Source: Henckelia pumila (Eukaryota > Streptophyta > Magnoliopsida > Lamiales > Gesneriaceae). From it: a stretch of DNA of 64,000 nucleotides. How positions within the stretch are numbered: the first letter of the stretch is position 1; every line of letters starts with the position of its first letter. The notes below the pieces were generated by a model. The model had not been told where the DNA came from. It made no database searches and saw nothing but the letters and a program-made list of their open reading frames with translations. Below, piece after piece: positions 12,079 to 24,495 of the stretch. Location of the stretch: assembly GCF_033568475.1 (NCBI RefSeq), contig NC_133122.1, positions 164,946,130 to 165,010,129 on the forward strand. The letters run 5' to 3'. A program made the translations under genes and the position numbers.

Positions 12079-15000
12079 TTGCAGGTACTATCAATAAAAT
12101 CAGTCGAGAAAAATAGTTCAATGGAAAAGACAATGTGGTATCTTGATAGTGGATGTTCCAGACACATGACTGAAAATAAAGATCTGTTATCCGAAATCAT
12201 ACAATACAAAGGGCCTAAGATTATTTTTGGTGATAACTCAAAGGGTAAGACCGTGGGTAAGGGTAAGATTACTCATGGTACATTATAATTAATGACGTAT
12301 TGCTTGATGATAAATTATGTTATAATCTAATCAGTATTAGTCAACTATGTGATAATGGTTATATTGTTGAATTTCACAAGCACACATGCATGATCAAATC
12401 TAGTAATGGTGAAATCATGTTAACTGGACTAAGAGAACAAAACACTTATAGGCTAAATTGGCAAAATGAACAACCGTTAGTTCCTACGTGTTTCGTTTCT
12501 CAAAATGATAAGCAGTGGTTATGGCATAAACGGCTCAATCATTTGAATTTTAAGTCCATTAAACATCTGAGAAAACATGATTTGGTTCTTGGTCTGCCCA
12601 AGGGTGATTTTAAAAAGAATAGAGTTTGTTCGGCTTGTCAGCATGGAAAACAAGTGAGAGCTACTTTTAAAACCAAAGGGTGTATATCTTCTTCTAAATG
12701 CTTAGACCTGTTGCACATGGATTTATTTGGTCTTATACCGGTCAGGAGCTTAGGGGGAATGAGATATACCTTAGTTATTGTGGACGATTACTCTCGTTTC
12801 ACTTAGGTAATTTTCTTATCATCCAAAGATCAAATAGCTGCTCACCTGATAAAGATTTTTAAACGTTTGCAAAATCAGAAACGTACTGGGATAGATCGGA
12901 TCAGGAGTGATAGAGGCACTTAATTTGTAAACAAAACCCTCGAATCCTATCTAGATGACCAGGGAATCAAGCATAAGTTGTCTGCTGCTCGAACCCCACA
13001 GCAAAATGGTGTTGCTGAGAGAAGAAATAGAACTCTTAAGAAGGCAGCTAGAACTATGATTGATGATTCCAACGTATCTCAAAAACTCTGGGCCGAGGCA
13101 ATTAACACAGCATGTTACACTCAAAATAGGACTATGATTAACAAGAAGCACAACAAAACACCATATGAGATCTGGAATGGCACAAAACTTGATGTTTCAT
13201 ATCTTAAAGTATTTGGTTGTACATGCTTCGTTTATGATAACGAAAAACACCGCTTAACGGCTTTCGATGCAAAAGCAGAAGAAGGAATATTCGTTGGATA
13301 TTCCTCAGTCAGTCGAGATTATAGAGTGTTTAACAAAAGATCACTGATGGTAGAGGAAACTATTCATGTTATTTTTTATGAAGCTACTGTATGTGCAGAT
13401 CAGTCTCAAACCAATATTAAAGATCTAGAAAACAGGCTAGAATCAACTGTTCTAGATGATGAAAGTGACAGTGATGATCTTCCTATCACAAGGGATGAAC
13501 CAGAAGAAGTAATCATCCAACCTACTGAAGGAAGAACAAATCAAGATCCTGGAGAACAGAGAATTGGAGAAGAAATCATTGAACCAGATAACACTGTCAG
13601 GAATGAGAATGACACTCCAACAAACCAAAACACAAATCCCCTTGGACCAAATCTTTGGTGGAGTAAAAATCATCCACCCGAGCTGGTCATCGGTAACCCT
13701 ATTGCCCCTCTCCGTACACGTAATCAAATTATTAACGAACTATTGCATGCAGCATTCATTTCAAAGCTAGAGCCTAAGCACATAGATGAATCCTTACAAG
13801 ATGCTAGCTGGATTGAAGCAATGCAAGAGAAGCTAAATCAGTTCACTAGAAACAAATTTTGGAATTTAGTTCCTCGACCGGATAACCAAAACATTATAGG
13901 CACCCGGTGGGTGTTTTGTAACAAATTAAATGAGGATGGGACAGTGATTAGAAACAAAGCCAGACTGGTTTCTCAAGGCTTTAGACAAGAGGAGGGTATT
14001 GACTTTGACGAATCATTCGCTCCAGTAGCAAGGCTTGAAGCCATCAGGATATTTCTTGCCTATGCTGCTTACAAATACTTCAAAGTTTATCAAATGGATG
14101 TTAAGTCAGCTTTCCTCAATGGGCTACTTCAAGAAGAAGTGTATGTTGAGCAACCACCAGGTTTTATCAACTCCTCGACTCCTAATCATGTTTTTAAGCT
14201 TGATAAAGCTCTTTATGGTTTAAAACAAGCACCAAGAGTTTTGTATGACACTTTATCACAGTTTCTATTAGATCACAAATTTGTCATATGAACAGTCGAT
14301 AAAACTCTCTTTAAATTTGTTAAAGAAGATCATATTTTACTTGTTCAAATCTATGTAGATGATATCATATTTGGATCAACTAATCCTCGTTTATGCAAGA
14401 AATTCTCTAAGTTGATGCAGAAATAATTTGAGATGAGCATGATGGGCGAATTGAATTTCTTTCTCGGCTTACAAGTGAAACAGCTGAAAAATGGCATCTT
14501 CATAAATCAAGCTAAGTATACCAGAGAACTCATCAAAAAGTTTGGCAAGGAGAATTGTTCTGCCATATCTACTCCTATGAGTGCTTCCATAAAGCTTGAT
14601 AAAGACGAAGCAGGAGCACCAGTTGAGGTAACAATGTATTGAGGTCTCATAGGTTCATTACTGTACTTAATGGCCAGTAGACCTGATATTATGTTCGTTG
14701 TATGCCTTTGTGCAAGGTTTCAAGCAGCACCAAAACAATCTCATTATATAGCTGCTAAACGGATTATAAAATACTTTAAGGGCACTACAAACGTGGGTCT
14801 TTGGTACTCCAAAGATTCAGAATTTAATTTTGTTGGTTATTCAGATGCAGATTATGCAGGGTGCAAGATTGATAGAAAAAGTAATAGTGGATCTTGTCAA
14901 TTTCTGGGAGATAGACTTATTTCATGGTTCAGTAAGAATCAAACATCAATTGCCACTTCTACAGCCAAAGCAGAGTATCTAGCAGCTGGCAGCTGTTGTG

Positions 15001-15287
15001 CTCAAATACTATGGGTACAACAACAGCTTTGAGACTATGGAATACAATCTACTGAAGCTCCTATCTTTTGCAACAACACTAGTGCAATCGCAATCACTCA
15101 GAATCTTGTGATGCATTCAAGAACAAAGCACATTGATGTACGACATCACTTCATAAGAGAACATGTGCTAAAGAAGGAAATTCAGATGATCTACATATCT
15201 ACCGATCAGCAGGAAGCAGATATATTCACCAAGCCACTATCCGACGCTAAGTTTTCTTATTTTCGCAATGTACTTTGTTTAATATAA
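12079..15287 (+). pseudogene. E3 pol (copia protease-integrase-RT-RNase H), decayed
   Basis: Protease has WYLDSGCSRHMT (about 12130). A frameshift near 12285 moves into the frame used for the rest of pol. The GAG_pre-integrase HHCC part is at about 12520-12650, the integrase catalytic core at about 12700-13130, RT with [11 protein letters not shown] at about 14350-14390, and RNase H with ADYAG and AKAEYLAAGS (about 14840-15000) to the TAA at 15285. In-frame stops are at 12804, 12921, 14289, 14424, 14640 and 15030. Most are one change from the expected sense codon. The order integrase before RT defines Ty1/copia. Confidence 0.9.
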
Positions 15288-15304
15288 TTGAGTTAAGATA
15301 AGCA

Positions 15305-15320
15305 TGAGTTTGGGGGGAAT
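15305..15320 (+). promoter_or_regulatory. Polypurine-like tract after E3 pol
   Basis: GAGTTTGGGGGGAATA follows the pol stop by about 18 bases. In a standard copia element the polypurine tract and LTR would begin here. In E3 about 5 kb of extra sequence (without E4) lies between this tract and the LTR. Confidence 0.5.
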
Positions 15321-15367
15321 ACTGCATTTCATTAGAATAATTTCATTACATCGTTGCATAAAGCATT

Positions 15368-15754
15368 TTACATTAACCCCCTACTACGTCTATACTCGTA
15401 ATGAGCTGCAGAGATCCTGGTCCTCATCTCTCGACTCCACTTAATAATCCTGAGAGTGAGTGAACCTTGACCACTGCAGACATCATCCTCAAAGTAGATG
15501 TTCTGCATTTCATCTCTCTCTGCCAAAAGCATCAAGGGTCTCACAGTAGAAGGCCTTAGCACATCTCGAGTGCTCTGAGTACGCAGGGTGAGTTTGCATC
15601 GCAATAAGCCCTCAGCAACTCATGGATTTATGAGAGCTAAACCAGTAGGCAGGTTGCGACGTATCTCCTCCAACAGAAACCAGATACACATACCTCTTTC
15701 AATTACCCTATTTCTATACATAGTCTTTCTTCTCTCAAAATCAGACTCATCCAT
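15368..15754 (-). pseudogene. E3 antisense ORF a, one in-frame stop
   Basis: On the minus strand an ATG at 15754 opens a 129-codon frame to a TAA at 15368. A single TGA at about 15622 interrupts it; arginine CGA would be one transition away. The product is basic and arginine-rich, begins MDESDFERRKTMYRNR and ends YEYRRSRGLM. A TATAAATA box on the same strand (15812-15819) lies 58 bases upstream of the ATG. I recognise no domain. Antisense ORFs are known from some plant LTR elements of the Tat group; here the host is a copia element. Confidence 0.55.
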
Positions 15755-15811
15755 AGTGATTTTCTTTGCTTAAACTAAGTTATGATTTTTTCTATTTTGC
15801 CTGAGGCACAA

Positions 15812-15819
15812 TATTTATA
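15812..15819 (-). promoter_or_regulatory. TATA box of antisense ORF a
   Basis: TATAAATA on the minus strand, 58 bases before the ORF a ATG, the same spacing as for ORF b. Confidence 0.5.
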
Positions 15820-16225
15820 GGCGAGAAAATCTGAAGGCCGAAGGTCTAGTAGGTCAACAGTCACCTACACTGAACTGTCGAGAATATCTTTACAAAATAT
15901 TGGCACAGACCTCTGATAAGCCTAATTTACCGACATTCGTGCACTAGGCATTTAATAAAAGCTTGAAACAGTTACTTTTTGAATTGTACTTTTCTATTAG
16001 TTATTTCATTTTAAGCTAATTTCACCTGCAATTCATACTCATGAATATCCGACTTTTAGTCACATCACTCCTAATAATCAGACATCGGCTACGTGAAAAG
16101 GTGTTATATCTATATTAAATTTATGAGATGCTACTTGTATTTTACGACACAGAATCATTTCAAGTCAGACAAAATATGTAAAATATTTTCATTCATACTA
16201 ATATCAGTTTTACAGGATAATTTGA

Positions 16226-16653
16226 TTACATAAGAGCTTCAAAGGCTAACACTGCCTTAGAAATCTCCTTCTCAACTGCATTCTTCCATGAGAGCATGAA
16301 GAACGTAAGCTCTGTGGTAGGAGAGCGAACGTAGCCAATGTCCTCTGAGCGAATAAGCTCCAGTCCTTCAAGCTCCTTGTAGAGCAAGATCAAATACAAG
16401 CCCTCCGGACTGAAGATCTTCACCGGATCAGTCGACCCCAACTTTTCTTCATATTGTTGCATCTGGGCAGCATAGTCTCTTTCAGAGTCCACCGGACCCT
16501 GTGGATGAAAAACAGAGAGATAGAGACACAGCTCTTCATATACCTCCCATTCTTCAACGACTTGGCCAAACACCGTATCTTCATACTTGCAAGATCTAAC
16601 CCTAGTCAAAGCAGCATTGAACTCCACAGCCAAATCTCCTCCTGGACCCGCAT
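16226..16653 (-). pseudogene. E3 antisense ORF b
   Basis: A minus-strand frame open from 16642 to 16226 encodes about 138 residues rich in E, L and Y (for example VVEEWEVYEELCLYLSVF). The only upstream ATG in reach (16653) is in another frame, so a one-base indel near 16640 probably separates the true start from the body. TATAAATA lies at 16711-16718 on the same strand, 58 bases before that ATG. ORFs a and b share a weak C-terminal pattern (LT, then W, then IS-A, then final LM), so they could be an old tandem pair; this is a weak inference. No domain is recognised. Confidence 0.5.
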
Positions 16654-16710
16654 CTTACTTTTATCTACTTTATGTGAAAATTTTGATGTCCTACTGATTT
16701 GTTAATCTCT

Positions 16711-16718
16711 TATTTATA
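16711..16718 (-). promoter_or_regulatory. TATA box of antisense ORF b
   Basis: TATAAATA on the minus strand, 58 bases upstream of the ATG at 16653. The sense TATA of the 3' ORF lies 300 bases away in the opposite direction, so this is a divergent promoter region. Confidence 0.5.
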
Positions 16719-17016
16719 GGACTCCAAGGAAGGTGAAAGGTCGGTAGATATCAATTGTATCTGTTCATTATCCACCGATAAGCCTACACGTCAAATCATA
16801 CTTTTGGACCTGACAGAGTATCCGAAACGCCACCTACTAATGTCAAAAAATCAGTTGCATACAGACATCGGACTCTGGAACCAACCGCCTTATTATTATA
16901 ATATTTATATATATATTGTTTGTCTTATATTTATCTTACCGCATGTTTTTCAATTTTTAAAATTCAAACTTTAGGTGACATTTACACCGCGGCTATCCAC
17001 ACACATAACACAAACT

Positions 17017-17024
17017 TATATATA
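17017..17024 (+). promoter_or_regulatory. Putative TATA box of E3 3' ORF
   Basis: TATATATA 91 bases upstream of the ATG at 17115, in AT-rich DNA. Weaker than the TATAAATA boxes elsewhere in the nest. Confidence 0.35.
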
Positions 17025-18536
17025 TTCTGTTTTTGCAACAACTTTAGTATCGATTATTTTTCAAATCTCTTCCACGAATACTAATCCTATTTATTGATTT
17101 CAGAATTCTTCAACATGTCTATCCAGAAAACATGCCTTGGAATCAACTTCGGAGAAATCCACTCCATCAAAAATGCAGAAATCTCTGCAATGTTCAACAT
17201 GATTGAAGCATCCGGGCTTCGCAAGTTTATCAGCTCTAGTTCACCGTGGACTACGATCTGGTTAAGGAATTCTTTGAATCCGCTAAACTACATCATGGAA
17301 GCATCGTTTGCATCATCAGGGGACGGAAAATAGAATTCAATCAGCATTTCTTCGGTGAAACTTTTGGGTTGCCTACCAGTGGTTTGATGAAATGCGCAGA
17401 TCTACCTGACGGTAATGCATCTCATTGGGCAGCTCAGTTCACATTGGATGGAACACCTATCAAAGTTAATGAACTCAAACAAAGCCTGAAGCCCGCTTAT
17501 CGACTGCTAGTCAACATTGCAGCAAAAACACTTTTGGCCAAAGCTGGATCTTATGACAAGATCACTCTGGAGAAATTTCAGTACATGGCTTCTATTGCAT
17601 CTCAGTTGAACATCAACTGCTCGTCAATTCTCTACTCTACTCTCTGTGAGATGATTCAAGGCAAAGGACAATCCGAAGGCTTTGCACTACAAATTTGTCA
17701 TCTTCTTGCAGCCTTAGGTGTGGACTCCTCCACTTTTGAAGCTCCGCATGTCTCTAAATGTCTTAATGTGGTTACCATCCCCTTATTCTTGCAAAAGAAT
17801 CAAGCAACTGTTGATCAATTAAGGACGATCAAAAGGGAAATCGGAGCAGAACAACAAGAAGCTGCCATAGGAACTGCAACTCTTCAACAAAAATGTTCTC
17901 GAACTATCAGGCGCACTATTAATGTTGAATCAGATCTAGATGATGATGTCAGTGATAATGCTCCTTTGGTTCAAGTGTTCGGTGGTTCTTCTCCTTCACC
18001 AAAGAAGAAAATGACTATCAAGCCATCTCAACTGAAACCTAAGAGGATAAAGTTGCTATCCATGGTTCACACTCCAGCTTCGGTTGTGACAGCAGCCACT
18101 ATAGCAGTCTCCGCATCGGTAAATCTTGCCACTCAAACAGCTCAAATTCCTCAGCTGACATCCGAGCCAGCTGAAGTCACTACAGTCACTATCGCACCAA
18201 TCTCGGTGGAAATCCCCTCTTCATCAGTCGATGCAGTCTCGCTCATTAGCAATCAAATCCTCAGAGCTCAAGATCCAATTATCAATACTCCTGTTCCTCC
18301 GCTCAAAGGAATCACTCTCACTGAGCCCTCAGCCACAGCTTTCAACAAAACCTTGACCGACGTTCAAGGCAAAGGCAAAGGCATTTACATACCACCTCCA
18401 AAAGCTCAATCTGTTTGAAAAATGGAAGTCTTATTAGTCATCTCCGGCATTCTCAGAGCTGTGTGTTTCAGACTTCAAGAATTTGATGAATGGATGAACT
18501 ATCTCTTCAATGTCTCATATTCTCAAATTTTGCACG

Positions 18537-18541
18537 AGGAC
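18537..18541. repeat. E4 target-site duplication, left copy
   Basis: AGGAC here and AGGAC at 25837-25841, a perfect 5-base duplication flanking E4. Confidence 0.95.
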
Positions 18542-19882
18542 TGTAGTAGCCCGTGCCCTAATTGAGTAATTAAAGGATTAATGCTAATTAATTGAATTAG
18601 GTATCGGACGGATCGGAAGCTCCGAAGGCACGATCGGAAGCTCCGAACAGGATCGGAAGCTCCGATGAGCGATCGGAGGCACCGATGTTATTACGTCAGG
18701 CATGACGTGTGGTTGGATCGGAAGCTCCGATCAGGACCGGAAGCTCCGATCACCCCTATCCGGAGTCATCAAGTGATATTTTGACATGTGGCAGATCAGG
18801 ATCTTCGGAAGCTCCGATGACAGGATCGAACGTTCCGATCGAGGTTCGGACGTTCCGATCAAGGATCGGAAGTTCCGATCGTTGTCTATAAATAGAAGGC
18901 CGAGACTTCACTTTCATTTGCCAATTCCGAGTTCTCCTTTCCTTTCTAGTCCTTTTGGAGCTATTCTGGTCTTCTTAGGCTTGGTCCGGAGGTCGGAGAG
19001 GCGTTCGGTAGTCGTAGCGGAGTTGTGCCCAAGTTCTGGAGGCATCGACATCAAAGGGCTAACGACGGACGAAGGTATAGCTTTTGCTTCCTATAAATAT
19101 TTAGGAGTATGCAATAGCTTAGTTAAGGCTTTTAGAGCACTTTAATGATAGTAGTATCATTTGGCAGTGTAGAGCAGACTATAGGCGTGGACCTAGAGTT
19201 GGTAGAGCTTTCACTGTATTGAGGTACGAAAGTACTGTTCGAGATATCCTGACTGAGTATGCATGTATTATATGACTGCATGATTTATATGCCATGATAT
19301 TATGCAACATTCATTTGCATCTTGCTGTATCTCCTTCGAGATGTCTGTTAGTAGGGTTGTACCCTATCCTGTTAGTGGATGGACTTCCATCGATTTGGGT
19401 CCGGCGTATCCACGGTTATCTCGGTATGGGAGCCACCTCCTGAAGCGACGGCACAGCGTGCTACATACCAGGGCCCGGTCTGTCTCTGTTATCTGATCCT
19501 TGACCTCGAGTCTATAGGGAGTTCACTTTGCATGCATGTATACTCATACTTTCGCACTGAGCGTTTTATGCTCACGTCTCGTACTCTGTATTTTCTGGAC
19601 ACCCTATTCCATGGGGCAGGTTTGCGATTGGACGAGGAGGGTGGATCCAGGAGGGGCTAGTCAGTGGTTGGCCAGCTGGAGCTTCGTCTAGATTTTATTA
19701 CTGTTGTTTGGGTTTATACAGCTATTCGATTTGGTTGTATATTATTGGATAAATTACAGATTCCTTTACTTGAGATTGTATAATGTTATTGGATTCCGCA
19801 GTTTTATTCTGATATCTGTTTTATTAAGTTAATTGCATGCCTAAGTTCTGTTTAGTAGGTGATCCGGGTAAGGGTCACTACA
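18542..19882 (+). repeat. E4 5' LTR
   Basis: TGTAGTAG...CACTACA. U3 carries the dyad array at 18613-18878, then TATAAATA at 18887-18894. Confidence 0.95.
18613..18878 (+). repeat. Array of TCGGA-N3-TCCGA dyads in E4 U3
   Basis: About ten copies: 18613-18625, 18634-18646, 18653-18665, 18718-18730, 18805-18817, 18846-18858 and 18866-18878 are perfect dyads with spacer AGC, CGT or AGT. 18673-18685, 18737-18749 and 18826-18838 have one or two changes. The last copy ends 8 bases before the TATA box. The 3' LTR repeats the array from about 24567. Confidence 0.9.
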
Positions 19883-19886
19883 TTTA

Positions 19887-19898
19887 TGGTATCAGAGC
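19887..19898 (+). promoter_or_regulatory. E4 primer-binding site (tRNA-iMet)
   Basis: TGGTATCAGAGC, 4 bases after the 5' LTR. Confidence 0.92.
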
Positions 19899-19946
19899 AT
19901 GCAAAAGATTTCTTGGGATTTAGTCTCATCTTGAGGTATTTTTGAG

Positions 19947-20915
19947 ATGTCAAATCGTGACGACCAGAGTTCTCATGGCAGTGTGGGTGGGCGTTGGGGT
20001 GATGCCGACCGGGAGCCTCGTCGAGAACGGCGTCATCGTCACCATGACGACGAGCGTTTCACTGTGCGTCGATTCTTAGCTATGGGTCCCAAGCCCTTAG
20101 TTGGAGGTGAGTCTCCGGAGGATGCGGAGAACTGGTTAGACCGCATGGAGACGACTTTTCAGACTTTCCAATGCACCGATGAGCAGAAGGTGGAGACCCT
20201 TGGCTATCTTCTGGATGGGCGTGCGCGCAGGTGGTGGAGGTTTACTTCTGCACCTTTTGTTGCGGCGAGAGGAGTGGCCACCTGGGCCGAGTTTCGCACA
20301 GCTTTCCAAAAGCGGTATTTTCCTCCTGCACTCCGACAGTCGAAGGCAGGCGAGCTACTGAGTCTGCGACATGGAACCATGTCTATCGATGAGTACCAGC
20401 AGAGGTTCTTTGATCTGCTATCCTATTGCCCCGAGATTGCTGATAGCTCAGAGATGAAGTATAATCTGTTCCTTCAAGGCCTTAACCCTGAGATCCATGA
20501 CCGTGTGGCGGTTGGCGATGACATGTCCTACGAGGGTTTGGTGAGCCGTTGTCATCAGGCAGAGGACAGCATTCGGCGGAACAGGTCTTTCCCTCAGTCG
20601 AGGCCTGCTAGTTATTTGGGTCCCCGTGCCCAAACTTTCAAGAAGTCTGGATCTTCTTCTTCCTCTGGTTCTGGAGGTATTGTCCGTTATGGTAAGAAGG
20701 ACAAGTGTGATCACTGTGGGAAGAACCATCCATCCGACAAGTGCCGCAGAGCTTCTGGAGCTTGTTTCCATTGTGGAGAGACTGGTCATATCCGGAGGGA
20801 TTGTCCACAGTCTGGGGGAGGCGGTTCTGGATCTGGTTCAGGATCGGGTTCTCAGGCCACCGTTCAGCAGAGGTCGCAGGGACAGTCTGCTGGGAGTTCT
20901 CATTTGAGGCCATGA
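19947..20915 (+). pseudogene. E4 gag (Ty3), ends at an in-frame TGA
   Basis: ATG at 19947 starts MSNRDDQSSHGSVGGRW. The retrotransposon-gag core (MGPKPLVGGESPEDAENWL) is followed by a serine/glycine-rich stretch and two zinc knuckles at about 20707-20812 (CDHCGKNHPSDKC; CFHCGETGHIRRDC). TGA at 20913 ends the frame. The reading continues in phase into protease, and E1 has no stop at the matching place, so this is probably a C-to-T mutation of CGA rather than programmed readthrough. Confidence 0.9.
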
Positions 20916-20927
20916 GCTTCTGGCCAG

Positions 20928-23900
20928 GTGTTTGCCCTGAGACATGATCAGGCTGTGGAGGAGAATGAGAAAGTCATCGCAGGTACATTTATGCTTTATG
21001 GTATACCTGCTCTTGTACTTATTGACACTGGTGCATCTCATTCCTTCATTCCTGCACGTTTTGTTAAGAGGCATAAGTTACCATGCATTGCACTAGACGT
21101 AGTGATGTCTGTTTTTACTCCGACGGGCCAATCTGCTTTGGCTAAGCGTCTAGTGATGGGTTGCCCTTTAGAGTTCGAAGGGAACATTCTGTTAGCGAAT
21201 CTCATGGTCCTGGCGATGGACGACTTTGATTGCATTCTGGGAATAGATGTGCTGACTACCTATCGAGCTTCAGTGGACTGCTATCAGAGATTAGTACGCT
21301 TTCATCCGGAAGGGAGTGAGAGTTGGTTTTTCTATGGTGAGGGAGCGCGACCCCCGATGCCTTTGGTATCAGCTTTGAGAGCCTATCGAGCTCTAGAGTC
21401 TGGCGGGGAAGGCTACCTTATCTATGCAGTTGATTTGTCCGCTGAGAGTATTGGGATAGAGAGCATTCCTGTTGTGGATGAATTTCCAGATGTGTTTCCT
21501 GATGAGATTCCGGGTTTTCCTCCTGCTAGGGAAGTCGAGTTTGGCATAGAGTTGATGCCGGGTACTTCGCCTATTTCTAGAGCACCGTATCGTCTGGCTC
21601 CGTCAGAGATGCGTGAGTTAAAGAATCAGCTACAGGATCTTTTGGACAAGGGGTACATTCGTCCTAGTGTATCTCCTTGGGGAGCTCCTGTTCTCTTCGT
21701 GAAGAAGAAGGATGGGTCGATGCGGCTGTTCATTGACTACCGGCAGCTGAATCGAGTGACTGTGAAGAACAAGTATCCGTTGCCTCGTGTTGATGACTTG
21801 TTTGACCAGCTGCAGGGCACATCAATTTACTCCAAGATTGACTTGAGATCTGGGTATCATCAGTTGAGAGTCCGTGATCAGGACGTAGCCAAGACTGCAT
21901 TCCGTACTCGCTATGGGCATTACGAGTTCCTAGTGATGCCATTTGGTTTGACTAATGCGCCGGCTATATTCATGAATTTGATGAACCGTGTCTTCAGGGA
22001 GTATTTGGACAAGTTTGTCGTGGTCTTTATTGGCGACATCTTGGTGTATTCGCGTAATACGGAAAGCATGTTTCTCACTTGCGGTTGGTACTACAGACTC
22101 TTCGAGATGAGCAGTTGTACGCCAAGCTGAGCAAGTGTGAGTTCTGGATGGATAGAGTGGTTTTTCTTGGCCATATCATATCCAGGGAGGGGATTTCTGT
22201 TGATCCAAGCAAGATTGAAGCGGTACTTAATTGGTCGCGTCCGATGACAGTTGCTGAGATCCGTAGTTTTCTGGGTCTAGCAGGGTATTATCGTCGCTTC
22301 ATTCTGAATTTCTCTCAGTTAGCTCGACCGTTGACGCAGCTTACCCGCAAGGGTGTGGATTTTGAGTGGTCCTCCGAGTGTGAGGAGAATTTTCGTGAGC
22401 TTCGACGGCGGTTGACTTCTGCGCCGGTGTTAGCATTACCGTCAGGATCTGGAGGGTATGTAGTTTACACGGATGCTTCTCTTCAGGGGTTAGGTTGTGT
22501 CCTGACTCGGAATGGTCATGTGATCACATACGCTTCTAGACATCTGAAGCTTCACGAGGACAACTACCCAGTCCATGATTTGGAGTTAGCAGCCATTGTG
22601 TTCGCTTTGAAGATCTGGCATCATTATCTTTATGGCGAGAAATTTGAGATCTTCACCGACCATAAGAGTCTCAAGTATTTGTTCACTCAAGAAGAATTGA
22701 ACATGAGACAGAGACGTTGGATGGACTTGCTTAAGGACTATGATTGCGAGATTAAGTACCATCCGGGAGCTGCTAATCTCACCGCTGATGCTTTGAGTTG
22801 CAAGGTGCGACTATCCGCACTTCAGACTTGTTCGATGTCTAGTGTGATCTGTGACTGTTGTACTTCAGGTTTTACCTTCAAGCATAAGAAAGGTATGCAG
22901 AGTATCCAGATGTTTGCGATATTATCTGAGCCAGCCTTGTACTCGCGGATCCGAGATGCTCAGATGTCTGATTCAAAGACCCAGCGTTTAGCTCGTCTAG
23001 CTAACGAGGGTAGCTCGTCTGGATTTCATTATCAGTCAGATGGCTTTCTGTGTTTGTCTGGTAGGCTTGTGATTCCACAGGATGAAGAGTTGCGAGAGGA
23101 GATTTTATCTCAGGCACATCGCACTAAGTTGAGTATTCATCCTGGGAGCAACAAGATGTACAAGGATCTACGTACTCGTTTCTGGTGGAAGGGAATGAAA
23201 CGCAGTGTTTATCAGTTTGTTTTGAGATGTTTGGTGTGTCAACAGGTCAAGGCAGAGCACCGACGACCTGGAGGATTTCTTCACAGTCTGCCTATTCCTG
23301 AATGGAAATGGGAGTTTATCACTATGGACTTTGTGACCCATTTGCCGGTATCCCCGAGGAACTGTGATGCTATCTGGGTTGTGGTGGACCGACTCACCAA
23401 GTCAGCGCATTTCATTGCCTATAGCCGAGAGTACTCTGTGGATCGCATGGCACGGATGTACATTCAGGAGATCGTCCGACTTCATGGAGTGCCTGTGAGC
23501 ATTGTCAGCGATCGGGACCCCAGGTTTACTTCTAGATTCTGGGGGAGTGTTCAGCGTGCGATGGGTACTACTCTCAGTTTGAGTACAGCCTATCATCCAA
23601 AGACTGATGGTCAGTCAGAGCGCACTATCCGTACGTTAGAGGATATGCTTAGAGCGTGCGTCATGGATTTTGTTTCAGCCTGGCAGGATCATTTGCCGTT
23701 GATCGAGTTCGCTTACAACAACAGCTATCACACTAGTATTGGGATGGCACCTTTTGAAGCGTTGTATGGGCGACGTTGTTGTACTCCACTCTTCTGGGAA
23801 GAAGTGGGGGAGAGACAGGCTGAAGGACCGGAGTTTATCCAGTAGGCGATAGACATTGTTGATCAGATCAAGAAACGGATTAAGACTGCCCAGGATCGTC

Positions 23901-24360
23901 AGGCCAGTTATGCTAATATCAAGCGTAGGCTTTGCAGTTCGAGGTCGGGGAGAAAGTGTTTCTGAGAGTGTCACCTTTCCGCAAGATTCTCAGATTTGGC
24001 CTTAAGGGCAAGTTGTCTCCCAAATTTATCGGTCCGTTTGAGATCTTGCAGAGTATTGGCGATTTGGCTTATCGACTAGCATTGCCACCGCATCTATCCA
24101 GCATTCACGACGTGTTCCACGTATCTCTGTTGCGACGGTATGTGGCGGATGAATCTCATATTCTGCAGCGATCTGAGGTTCAGGTAGACAAGGATTTGAC
24201 TTATGTTGAGAAACCTCTTCGCATCCTTGATTATAAGGATAAGGTTTTACGGAACAAAGTCATTCCTTTGGTTTTAGTTCAGTGGCAGCGCCGAGGCACT
24301 GAGGAAGCTACTTGGGAGCTTGAGGACAGGATGCGTAAAGACCATCCTGAGTTGTTTTGA
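20928..24360 (+). pseudogene. E4 pol (protease-RT-RNase H-integrase-chromodomain), inactivated
   Basis: Protease ([10 protein letters not shown]) starts in the gag frame. In RT the catalytic motif reads [12 protein letters not shown] at 22032-22034 replaces the first of the two active-site aspartates that E1 retains (FIDD). A frameshift at about 22055-22068 follows. RNase H and integrase continue in the new frame to TAG at 23843. A one-base loss near 23930 shifts to the frame of the C-terminal part (23932-24360), which carries VLVQWQRRGTEEATWE, a chromodomain-like motif. With a mutant RT, two frameshifts and two stops, this copy cannot transpose with its own enzymes. Confidence 0.9.
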
Positions 24361-24481
24361 TTTCATTCTTTAAGTTGTATTCAGTTGCAAACTCTGTAAA
24401 TGTTTGATTTGAATAAAGAATGTTTCTGACTTCTGTATTTGCATTCGGTACTTAAGATCTGATTTCGAGGACGAAATATCT

Positions 24482-24495
24482 TAAGTGGGGGAGAA
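24482..24495 (+). promoter_or_regulatory. E4 polypurine tract
   Basis: TAAGTGGGGGAGAA directly before the 3' LTR. Confidence 0.9.

Noticed and set aside
19302..19660. Open frames in E4 LTRs, repeated at 25256-25614
   Set aside because: LTR sequence; no coding signature and identical because the LTRs are.
20448..20913. Minus-strand frames opposite E4 gag
   Set aside because: Shadows of the sense frame with no independent support.
20913..20930. Programmed stop-codon readthrough between E4 gag and pol
   Set aside because: The related E1 has no stop there and the gag-pol phase is continuous, so a CGA-to-TGA mutation is simpler.
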